DNA of 7,668 nucleotides from an uncultured Helicobacteraceae bacterium (GCA_903903705.1 CAIUZU010000416.1:1-7668), one strand, 5' to 3'; positions 1-5,529 are shown, counted from the first letter of the stretch. Notes: generated by a model from the sequence alone, not told the origin. Translations and numbers: made by a program.

Positions 1-446
1 AGATTCTGTTTTCAGGAAAAAGCTCAAGGCTATATAAAGAGTTAATGGACAAAAAACATCTTGTAAACAGCGTTTATGCGTACAACATGGAAAGTATTGA
101 TCCGGGGCTTTTTATATTTTTAGCAACATGTAACCCTGAGGTGAAGGCAGAAGATGTTGAAGCGGAGCTTATAAAGCAAATTGAGATTATAAAAAATGAA
201 AAAGTAACAAAAGAGGAGATTGAAAAAGTTAAAATCAACTCTAAATCTGATTTTATCTACTCTTTAGAGAGCTCGACTTCCGTTGCAGAACTTTTTGGAA
301 GTTATCTAGTTCGCGGAGATCTGACACCTCTTTTAACACATGAAGAGAATATAGAAAAAATTACACAAGAAAAAGTTCAAGAGGTTGCAAAAAAATATTT
401 CAACTTTGACAAATCAACAACTCTCATCTTAAAAAAAGGTAAATAA
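1..446 (+). CDS. M16 family zinc peptidase, C-terminal fragment (5' end outside window)
   Basis: This is the last 147 residues of an M16 (pitrilysin/PqqL-type) peptidase. The reading frame is open from base 3, so the first internal ATG (base 45) is not the start. The fragment begins within the C-terminal M16 domain with the hallmark FSGKSSRLYKEL, matching the GGxSSRLY segment of the family. It continues through an ESIDPGLFIF strand and ends with the usual helix-strand finish (VAKKYFNFDKSTTLILKKGK). The catalytic HxxEH zinc site belongs to the N-terminal half, which is outside the window, so activity cannot be judged. Family members cleave peptides in the periplasm or cytoplasm; the location here cannot be seen. 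In Campylobacterota this gene commonly sits just upstream of dapA; here about 0.8 kb separates them. The family assignment is firm, the substrate unknown. Confidence 0.9.
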   Translation, partial: ILFSGKSSRLYKELMDKKHLVNSVYAYNMESIDPGLFIFLATCNPEVKAEDVEAELIKQIEIIKNEKVTKEEIEKVKINSKSDFIYSLESSTSVAELFGSYLVRGDLTPLLTHEENIEKITQEKVQEVAKKYFNFDKSTTLILKKGK

Positions 447-460
447 CTTTACTTTTTTTT
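431..460 (+). terminator. Candidate intrinsic terminator of the M16 gene, overlapping its stop codon
   Basis: Bases 431-443 (A7-GGTAAA) pair with 448-460 (TTTAC-T8) to give a 13-bp stem with one G-T wobble and a 4-base loop, TAAC. The stop codon TAA (444-446) lies in that loop. The stem has only one G-C pair, so it is weak, but the A-tract/T-tract layout is that of a bidirectional terminator. Whether it terminates transcription is inferred. Confidence 0.45.
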
Positions 461-470
461 CTTTAATTTA

Positions 471-620
471 CTTACGCATTAAAACGAACAAGTCCGTTTT
501 AACGGCAGGGACAAATGTCCCTTGCAACCCTCTAAAGCTACAAAACGAAGTTTCTTTAGAAAAAACAAGTTTTCGAGATCTAATGAGCATCAAATGCACT
601 TTTTAGTCAAAGTGCGTAAG
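471..620. repeat. 150-base hairpin-rich intergenic element with terminal inverted repeats
   Basis: The ends are an 8-bp perfect inverted repeat, CTTACGCA (471-478) and TGCGTAAG (613-620). Inside are several further inverted repeats: TTAAAACG/CGTTTTAA (479-486/495-502, 8-base loop); GGGAC/GTCCC (508-512/517-521, AAAT loop); TCTAAAG/CTTTAGA (531-537/554-560), whose loop holds AAAC/GTTT (543-546/550-553); and GCACTTT/AAAGTGC (596-602/609-615). The last hairpin overlaps the outer right repeat by three bases, so the two pairings are alternatives. No convincing ORF or RBS is present. The form fits a MITE or BIME-like dispersed repeat, or a structured RNA. Copy number cannot be seen from one window; the structure itself is directly visible. 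Confidence 0.6.
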
Positions 621-748
621 GTCAGTAATTTATTTAAGGTTAATAGATGTAGAATCTTAAACTAACAAATGGTTAGCCGTACTTAAGAAGCAAATTGCAG
701 TAACAAATATCGCAACTTGAACAATCCATATTATATGAGGAGTTTACG
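621..748 (+). other. Upstream region of the secreted Gly/Met-rich protein gene
   Basis: With the element before it, this completes a 302-base gap without a gene (447-748). It holds a small hairpin CTAAC/GTTAG (662-666/672-676) and a strong Shine-Dalgarno GAGGAG (737-742) six bases before the ATG at 749. The best -10-like string is TAGAAT (650-655), with no -35 to match, so no promoter is called. No RNA gene is recognised. Confidence 0.4.
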
Positions 749-1120
749 ATGAAAAAATATCCATTAGCAGTGTCTGTCTTATCAACTGCCCTATTTCTCT
801 CTACAGGGTCATTGTCGGCAGCAGATCAAAATCAGTCCCAAAACACCACTCAAACACAAGAGCAAGAGCAGGTGTATGGCAGCCAAATTATGACGCAGCA
901 AGAGCGTACAGAGCACCTTAATAAAATGCGCGCCGCTAAAACCGTCGAGGAGCGAGAGCAAATCCGCAAGGAACATCACGCGCTTATGAAAGAACGGGCA
1001 AAGGCAAAGGGCATTACGCTACCGGATGAGCCGCCGGCTAAAGGCATGGGAATGGGATCCGGTGGCGGAATGATGGGACCTGGTGGCGGAATGGGACCAG
1101 GCGGAGGTCGCGGTCGCTAA
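749..1120 (+). CDS. Small secreted Met/Gly-rich protein of unknown function, probably acquired
   Basis: The 123-residue product has a Sec signal peptide (KK, hydrophobic stretch 5-20, likely cleavage after Ala25 in SAA-D). A Gln-rich linker (26-42) leads to a charged helical core (about 43-95) starting YGSQIMTQQER and rich in Glu, Arg and Lys, then LPDEPP, then a tail of Gly, Met and Pro (about 99-123) ending RGR. I recall similar small periplasmic proteins from GC-richer proteobacteria, but with no assigned function. MTQQER loosely resembles the LTxxQ motif of Spy/CpxP proteins, and the Met-rich tail could bind copper; both are inference. The gene is far richer in GC than its neighbours (53 and 63% in two sampled 60-base lines, against 35% in a dapA line) and uses CGC, GCC and GGC freely, suggesting transfer. 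The ATG is supported by GAGGAG six bases upstream. Confidence 0.8.
   Translation: MKKYPLAVSVLSTALFLSTGSLSAADQNQSQNTTQTQEQEQVYGSQIMTQQERTEHLNKMRAAKTVEEREQIRKEHHALMKERAKAKGITLPDEPPAKGMGMGSGGGMMGPGGGMGPGGGRGR
1061..1099 (+). repeat. In-frame tandem repeat encoding the Gly/Met tail
   Basis: Two adjacent copies of GGTGGCGGAATG(ATG)GGACC(T/A) occupy 1061-1081 (21 bases) and 1082-1099 (18 bases). A decayed third copy begins at 1100 (GGCGGAGG). The copies differ by one ATG codon and a final base. They encode GGGMMGP and GGGMGP, so tail length may vary by slippage without breaking the frame. Confidence 0.7.
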
Positions 1121-1141
1121 TCTCAATAACGCATTACAAAG

Positions 1142-1171
1142 CTCACTCCTATCTTCTTCTAGCGGGGTGAG
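1142..1171 (+). other. Hairpin downstream of the secreted protein gene
   Basis: CTCACTCC (1142-1149) pairs with GGGGTGAG (1164-1171) in an 8-bp stem with one wobble pair and a 14-base loop. It lies 21 bases after the stop codon. No T-tract follows, so it does not qualify as an intrinsic terminator; it could protect a transcript end or be a remnant of the transferred segment. Confidence 0.35.
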
Positions 1172-1226
1172 TGCCGCAATATTTCTACCAAACACAATGC
1201 CAAACTCCTCCCTTTTAATACTTTTT

Positions 1227-1235
1227 TGCTATAAT
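1227..1235 (+). promoter_or_regulatory. Extended -10 promoter of dapA
   Basis: TGCTATAAT is a perfect TGnTATAAT extended -10 preceded by a T-run (1222-1227), the typical housekeeping sigma-70 promoter form in Campylobacterota, which often lacks a -35 box. Transcription would start near 1242, leaving a leader of about 22 bases. The leader contains a weak RBS AAGG (1252-1255) eight bases before the dapA ATG. It gives dapA-fabL transcription independent of the M16 gene. Confidence 0.8.
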
Positions 1236-1263
1236 CGCATATTAATTAAACAAGGCTATATAG

Positions 1264-2157
1264 ATGAATATCGTAACCGGTTCGACAACCGCACTCATTA
1301 CCCCGTTTAAAAACGGAAAATTGGATGAAGAGAGTTATGCTAAACTAATCAGAAGACAAATTAAAGGCGGTATTAATGCCGTATGTCCTGTCGGAACGAC
1401 GGGAGAGAGCGCTATGCTTACTTATGATGAAGATAGAAGATGTATAGAAATAGCAGTAGAAGTGTGTCACGGCACAAATACTAAAGTTTTAGCAGGTGCG
1501 GGAAGCAACTCGACTGCAGAGGCTATAGAAGCTGCAAAAACCGCACAAAAATGCGGAGTTGATGCTATATTTTCCGTTGCTCCGTACTATGTGAAACCGT
1601 CTCAAGAGGGACTTTACCAACACTATAAAGCTATTGCCGAGTCAGTTCCCCAAATGCCATTTATGCTCTATAATGTTCCGGGACGCACGGTTGTAGACAT
1701 TAGTGCCGATACGGTGATAAGACTCTTTGACGATGTAGAGAATATTTACGGGATTAAAGAGGCAACTGGAAGTCTTGAGAGAACTATCGAGTTGCTATCC
1801 CGTAGACCTGAACTTAAAGTATTTTCGGGTGATGATGCAATCGACTACCCGATGCTTGCAAACGGCGGTGCAGGGATTACATCAGTTACGTCAAACCTTC
1901 TTCCTGACCTTAAAAGCCAGCTTGTAGATAAAGCTCTAAGCGGCGATTTTAAAGGTGCAAAAGCTCTAAATGATATGTTATTCCCAATCAACAAAGCTCT
2001 CTTTTTAGAGTCAAACCCTATTATGATAAAAGCTGCAATGTATATAGCAGGGTTAATCGATACGCTAGAATACAGACTCCCTCTTGTTCCTCCGAGTGTA
2101 GAAAATATGAAAAAACTAGAAACTATTATGAAAAATTACGAAATTAAAGGATTATAA
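1264..2157 (+). CDS. dapA: 4-hydroxy-tetrahydrodipicolinate synthase
   Basis: DapA condenses pyruvate with aspartate semialdehyde, the first committed step to diaminopimelate (peptidoglycan) and lysine, in the cytoplasm. The 297-residue length is normal for this TIM-barrel family. Key features are all visible: GTTGES (44-49) with the Thr of the proton relay; APYYVKPSQEG, whose Tyr108/Tyr109 fits the interface Tyr; LYNVPGRT with catalytic Tyr136 and substrate Arg141; and the Schiff-base Lys165 in YGIKEATG. FSGDD (187-191) and GGAGITSVTSN (201-211) complete the barrel. The start is supported by the extended -10 promoter upstream and by the N-terminus (GSTTALITPF) aligning with the family. The stop TAA is followed at once by the ATG of the next gene, so the pair is translationally linked. 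Whether lysine inhibits this enzyme cannot be judged. Confidence 0.97.
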   Translation: MNIVTGSTTALITPFKNGKLDEESYAKLIRRQIKGGINAVCPVGTTGESAMLTYDEDRRCIEIAVEVCHGTNTKVLAGAGSNSTAEAIEAAKTAQKCGVDAIFSVAPYYVKPSQEGLYQHYKAIAESVPQMPFMLYNVPGRTVVDISADTVIRLFDDVENIYGIKEATGSLERTIELLSRRPELKVFSGDDAIDYPMLANGGAGITSVTSNLLPDLKSQLVDKALSGDFKGAKALNDMLFPINKALFLESNPIMIKAAMYIAGLIDTLEYRLPLVPPSVENMKKLETIMKNYEIKGL

Positions 2158-2925
2158 ATGACAGGTAAAACTCTATTTGTAAGTGGCGGAACTCGCGGAA
2201 TCGGAAGAGCTATTGTTTATGCTTTTGCACAAAAAGGGTGCAATGTCGCATTTACTTATGCGACTAACGCAGATACCGCAGACGAAATTATCGCTGATGT
2301 TGAGGCAAAATATGGCGTTAAAGCTCGTGCTTATCTACTAAACATATTAGAACCTGATACATATAAAGATGTATTTGTTGAGTTTGATAAAGATTTTGAG
2401 AGACTGGACTTTTTTATATCAAACGCAATCATCTCAGGTCGTGCCGTTGTAGGCGGATTTGGTCCGTTTATGAGACTAAAACCAAAAGGTTTAAACAACA
2501 TCTACACTGCAACCGTCGATGCTTTTGTAGTCGGTGCGCAAGAGTCGGCTAAGAGAATGGAAAAAACAGGCGGAGGAAGCATCATCAGCATGAGTTCAAC
2601 AGGCAATCTTGTTTACACTCCAAACTATGCGGGTCATGGAACAAACAAAGCAGCAGTTGAGGCAATGGTTCGTTACGCTGCCGCTGAACTTGGCGAGAAA
2701 AACATAAGAGTAAATGCAGTAAGCGGCGGACCTATCGATACGGACGCACTAAGAGCATTTCCAAACTATGAAGAGGTAAAAAGCGAAGTTGTGAAGCGTT
2801 CTCCGCTCTCTCGTATGGGTGAAGTCGAAGACCTAACAGGCGCATGTCTATTTTTATGCGGCAATGAATCTTCATGGCTCACGGGTCAAACTATCGTGAT
2901 AGACGGCGGAACAACATTTCAGTAA
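2158..2925 (+). CDS. fabL: FabL-like enoyl-[acyl-carrier-protein] reductase (SDR family)
   Basis: This 255-residue short-chain dehydrogenase has the nucleotide-binding GGTRGIG (10-16), SNA (88-90) in place of the classical NNAG, the active-site Ser region SMSSTG (144-149), and Tyr157 and Lys164. Tyr and Lys are separated by six residues (Y-x6-K), as in enoyl-ACP reductases, rather than three as in ordinary SDRs. The stretch AVSGGPIDTDALRAFPN (187-203) closely matches the FabL subgroup known from Bacillus. The expected role is the last, NAD(P)H-dependent step of fatty acid elongation. In Helicobacter the gene after dapA is of the same kind and was first annotated as a hydroxysteroid dehydrogenase. 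The ATG directly abuts the dapA stop, with RBS AAAGGA (2146-2151) inside dapA. The family is certain; the exact substrate is inferred. Confidence 0.85.
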   Translation: MTGKTLFVSGGTRGIGRAIVYAFAQKGCNVAFTYATNADTADEIIADVEAKYGVKARAYLLNILEPDTYKDVFVEFDKDFERLDFFISNAIISGRAVVGGFGPFMRLKPKGLNNIYTATVDAFVVGAQESAKRMEKTGGGSIISMSSTGNLVYTPNYAGHGTNKAAVEAMVRYAAAELGEKNIRVNAVSGGPIDTDALRAFPNYEEVKSEVVKRSPLSRMGEVEDLTGACLFLCGNESSWLTGQTIVIDGGTTFQ

Positions 2926-2933
2926 ATTTAAGC

Positions 2934-2967
2934 TAAATATTTTTCAAATTTTTTTGAAAAATATTTA
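2934..2967. terminator. Perfect 15-bp AT palindrome after fabL, probable bidirectional terminator
   Basis: TAAATATTTTTCAAA (2934-2948) pairs perfectly with TTTGAAAAATATTTA (2953-2967) around a TTTT loop, starting nine bases after the fabL stop. Only one pair is G-C and no separate T-tract follows, but the T-rich arms could act as one. Termination is inferred. A dyad this perfect just ahead of hemD could equally be a binding site for a regulator. Confidence 0.55.
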
Positions 2968-2992
2968 CCGATATGATGCTAATATCTACTTT

Positions 2993-3895
2993 ATGAAAAG
3001 CATAGAAAAACTAATCGAACCCTTAAACCTTATCTATTATGAATACGATAAAAGCAACAACTCTTTTATCCTTGATAGAAACTACTCAAATGAGCATATA
3101 TTTGAAGAGCTTATCAAGATAACATACATGCTCAGCAAGCAAAATATAAACTTTTTTGTTGATGAAAATAAATCGCTGGTTTTAAACAGCCGAGATTCGA
3201 TTGGATCAAAAATAAAAAGACATATAAGTTCTTTTGTACAAAATATCAAAAATAGCAATTTAAATATCTATATACTAAGCGATAAAAAAGTTAAATGGGC
3301 AAAAAATTTGCCTGTTTTTAAAATAGAGCCTATTAAGGCGGATTTGGACTTTTCATCTTATGACGCTCTTATCTTTACATCAAAAAATGCAGTGACTTCG
3401 CTCAACTCGTACAACCAAGCATGGAAGAGTAAACCTCTCTATGTCATAGCTCCGCAAACTGCCAAGGTAGCAAGCAATCTAGGCGGAAAAATAAAATTTG
3501 TCGGTAAAGAGAAGCATGGGAATGAGTTTGCCTATGAATTGATTCCTCTTTTAAAAAATAAAAAAGTTCTATATGTATGCGGTTCCAAAATTGTTTCCAA
3601 TTTGGTAGAGACACTAAATACAAACGACATAATTTGTGACGAAGCCATAGTTTATGAGACGGTATGCATCAATAACAAAAAGAAGATTAAACTTCCAAAA
3701 AATTCTACGGTTATTTTTTCTTCACCATCAACAATAGAGTGCTTTTTGAAAAATGCACTCTGGGATGAGAGCTACAAAGCAATTTCAATCGGACATACAA
3801 CAGAGAAATATTTTCCATCGTACATAAAACCGATTGTCTCCGAGACAACATCTTTAGATTCATGTGTAAAAAAAGCTTTAGAACTAAAAAATTAA
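2993..3895 (+). CDS. hemD: Uroporphyrinogen-III synthase with an N-terminal extension
   Basis: HemD closes and inverts hydroxymethylbilane to uroporphyrinogen III, the branch point to haem, sirohaem and cobalamin, in the cytoplasm. From the ATG at 2993 the protein has 300 residues. Residues about 91-300 form a complete HemD: NIYILSDKKV (91-100), IFTSKNAV (127-134), YVIAPQTA (150-157), VLYVCGSK (192-199), EAIVYET (217-223), IFSSPSTIECF (241-251) and ISIGHTT (264-270). Residues 1-90 are Asn/Lys/Ile/Phe-rich and match no domain I recognise; HemD is normally about 210-250 residues. An in-frame TTG at 2954 would add 13 residues, but it lies inside the palindrome arm and lacks an RBS, so ATG is preferred. 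That ATG also has no clear Shine-Dalgarno, so the start is less certain than the function. HemD diverges strongly in sequence; the call rests on its motif order. Confidence 0.8.
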   Translation: MKSIEKLIEPLNLIYYEYDKSNNSFILDRNYSNEHIFEELIKITYMLSKQNINFFVDENKSLVLNSRDSIGSKIKRHISSFVQNIKNSNLNIYILSDKKVKWAKNLPVFKIEPIKADLDFSSYDALIFTSKNAVTSLNSYNQAWKSKPLYVIAPQTAKVASNLGGKIKFVGKEKHGNEFAYELIPLLKNKKVLYVCGSKIVSNLVETLNTNDIICDEAIVYETVCINNKKKIKLPKNSTVIFSSPSTIECFLKNALWDESYKAISIGHTTEKYFPSYIKPIVSETTSLDSCVKKALELKN

Positions 3896-3953
3896 CTTTT
3901 TGTTGACTATAGAGGTATATATTACTTGATTATAAATTAAAAGGAAAATTCAA

Positions 3954-4487
3954 ATGAAACCGATTACAACTATAGCTTCTCTAACAACTCTTACTCTTTT
4001 ACTAGCCACTTCTGCACTCGCAAAGCCAAATCTCCCTCCTCCCGTAGAAGATGTTGTTAAAATGGAAAAGATGGCAGGTCCAGCCGGAGCTTTTACGACA
4101 AAAGAGAATTTTCCAAAAGATTACTTTTTAATCCCAAAAAATCTTCCTTACCTTGTCGGAATGACACTATATGACCCATCAAGTTCAAACCTAGAACTCT
4201 CCAAAGAGCAGATAGATGCTATTTTAAAAATTAAAAAAGAGTTGATGGCAAGTGCGATAGAAAAAGCATTAAAGGTGAAAAAACTTGAGCTTGAAGTAGT
4301 TGAGAAGATAGGACTCAAACATAAAGGCACTAAAGCGGCGGATCTTTACCAGACAATAGATGAAATAGCAAAACTAAAAGCGGAACTTACCAAAAATCAT
4401 CTAGATTGCATCGAAAAAGTAAAAGCTATTCTAACACCCAAACAGTTTGAAGAGATGATAGACTACGGCATAGTCAATATGTTTTAA
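3954..4487 (+). CDS. Spy/CpxP-like periplasmic protein (LTxxQ type)
   Basis: The 177-residue product has a Sec signal peptide with a Thr/Leu-rich core and probable cleavage at ALA-K (after residue 23). The mature part is Lys/Glu-rich and mostly helical. It carries two LTxxQ-like motifs, LSKEQ (82-86) and LTPKQ (160-164), spaced as in the Spy/CpxP/ZraP/CnrX group, which are periplasmic chaperones or metal and stress sensors. Helix 90-120 has alternating Ile/Leu and Lys/Glu, as expected for the curved dimer cradle of Spy. There is one Cys (152) and no His-rich metal site. RBS AAGGA (3941-3945) sits eight bases before the ATG. It is convergent with amrS, 16 bases away. No sensor kinase is nearby. 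Chaperone function is inferred from the motif pair only. Confidence 0.65.
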   Translation: MKPITTIASLTTLTLLLATSALAKPNLPPPVEDVVKMEKMAGPAGAFTTKENFPKDYFLIPKNLPYLVGMTLYDPSSSNLELSKEQIDAILKIKKELMASAIEKALKVKKLELEVVEKIGLKHKGTKAADLYQTIDEIAKLKAELTKNHLDCIEKVKAILTPKQFEEMIDYGIVNMF

Positions 4488-4515
4488 ATAAAAAGGTATG
4501 GCATTAGTGCCATAC
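4486..4515 (-). terminator. Intrinsic terminator of the gdpD-dnaJ-ald-amrS operon
   Basis: Read on the minus strand, GTATGGCA (4515-4508) and TGCCATAC (4503-4496) form a perfect 8-bp stem with loop CTAA, followed by C and then TTTTTATTT (4494-4486). This is a classic Rho-independent terminator. The amrS stop codon TAA (4506-4504) is in the loop and the last codons form the 5' arm. In the plus direction no T-run follows, so it probably serves the minus strand mainly. Confidence 0.85.
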
Positions 4516-5529
4516 ACCTTCTAGTTTATAGCAACAATACGGACATTTGCTATTCTCATCAAGCCAATTTGTAACATACTGCCCAATATTTCCGCTTCTC
4601 TCAATCACCTTTTTTTTACAGCTTGGACAGTAGGTTGATTCATAATCTTCATTGTCGACATTACCGATATAAACATATTTCAGCCCCTCTTCCTGCCCTA
4701 TTTTATATGCTCTAAGAAGCGTTGACTCAGGAGTGCGGGGAACATCAAGCATCTTATATGTCGGATGAAAGGCTGAAAGATGCCAAGGCATAGATTTATC
4801 CACCTCAGCTATAAATTTTGCGATAGCTCTAATCTCCTCATCCGAATCGTTTTTACCGGGGATAAGAAGAGTCGTTATCTCTATCCAGATTCCCTTTTCA
4901 TGGGCATATTTTACAGCCTCAAGCACCGGTTTTAGTCTTGCGCCGCAAATTTCTTTGTAAAACTCATCCGAAAAACTTTTTATATCTATATTCATCCCCT
5001 CCACATAAGGAGCAAGCAGATCTATCGCTTTTCTTGTCTCATAACCGCTTGTGACATAGATATTTTTAAGCCCTTTTTCATGTGCAAGTTTTGCCGTGTC
5101 ATAGGTATACTCAAAAAAAACTATCGGCTCATTGTAAGTGTAGGCGATTGAATCGCATCCGTTTTGAAGTGTCAGTTCAACGATTTTCTCAGGCAAAAGT
5201 TCATGACCTGTTATCTTATGGGAATGTTCTTTTGGATATTGCGATATATCGAAGTTTTGACAAAATTTGCAAGAAAAGTTACATCCAACCGTTCCTACAG
5301 AAAAAGCTTTTGTTTTTGGCAGAAAATGAAACATAGGTTTCTTCTCTACAGGGTCTATATTGACAGCAGCGGCAATGCCGTAAACAAGCAATTTCAACTC
5401 ACCGCCCTCCACTCTTCTAACGCCGCATATACCGTACTCGCCCTCATCAAGCTTGCATACATGTGCGCAAGCCTCACAAAGAATCTTACCACTCTCTAGT
5501 TTTTTGCTTAACCATGCTGTATGTGACAT
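4504..5529 (-). CDS. amrS: AmmeMemoRadiSam system radical SAM enzyme
   Basis: This 341-residue radical SAM protein resembles pyruvate formate-lyase activating enzymes and belongs to the AmrS family. The [4Fe-4S]/SAM motif is C83-NFS-C87-KF-C90. An N-terminal cysteine cluster (C18, C21, C25, C35, in CEACAHVC and GICG) precedes it, and a C-terminal zinc-ribbon-like set (C301-PS-C304, C329-PY-C332, plus C333) closes the protein. AmrS signatures visible are NIDPVEKKPMFHF (57-69), TYNEP (131-135) and WHLSAFHPTYKM (249-260). In other genomes the family goes with AMMECR1-domain and Memo proteins; neither is present in this window. The reaction was not established to my knowledge. RBS AAAGGAG (5542-5536) lies six bases before the ATG, 21 bases after the ald stop, so it is the last gene of the operon. 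Confidence 0.9.
   Translation of the reverse strand: MSHTAWLSKKLESGKILCEACAHVCKLDEGEYGICGVRRVEGGELKLLVYGIAAAVNIDPVEKKPMFHFLPKTKAFSVGTVGCNFSCKFCQNFDISQYPKEHSHKITGHELLPEKIVELTLQNGCDSIAYTYNEPIVFFEYTYDTAKLAHEKGLKNIYVTSGYETRKAIDLLAPYVEGMNIDIKSFSDEFYKEICGARLKPVLEAVKYAHEKGIWIEITTLLIPGKNDSDEEIRAIAKFIAEVDKSMPWHLSAFHPTYKMLDVPRTPESTLLRAYKIGQEEGLKYVYIGNVDNEDYESTYCPSCKKKVIERSGNIGQYVTNWLDENSKCPYCCYKLEGVWH

Noticed and set aside
660..676. Possible integron attC-like core around CTAAC/GTTAG upstream of the foreign-looking gene
   Set aside because: The flanking bases do not match RYYYAAC or GTTRRRY, and no paired second site or integrase is present.
1083..1310. 75-codon plus-strand ORF spanning the end of the secreted protein gene and the start of dapA
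   Set aside because: It overlaps two well-supported genes in another frame, crosses the dapA promoter, has no RBS and encodes low-information sequence.
2954..2992. TTG start for hemD adding 13 residues
   Set aside because: The codon lies in a palindrome arm, has no Shine-Dalgarno, and the added residues are outside any recognisable domain; ATG at 2993 is preferred.
3882..3904. A-tract/T-tract hairpin around the hemD stop codon (AAAAA 3887-3891, TTTTT 3897-3901)
   Set aside because: The core is only five A-T pairs with a bulge and no following T-run, too weak to call a terminator.
3903..3936. Possible promoter for the Spy-like gene: TTGACT (3903-3908) with TATAAA (3931-3936)
   Set aside because: The spacing is 22 bases, too long, and transcription would begin inside the RBS. 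TATATT (3918-3923) is an alternative -10 but has no matching -35, so no call is made.
4148..4330. 60-codon minus-strand ORF inside the Spy-like gene
   Set aside because: It is the antisense shadow of a Lys/Glu-rich coding sequence (giving Phe/Ser-rich peptide), with no RBS or motif.
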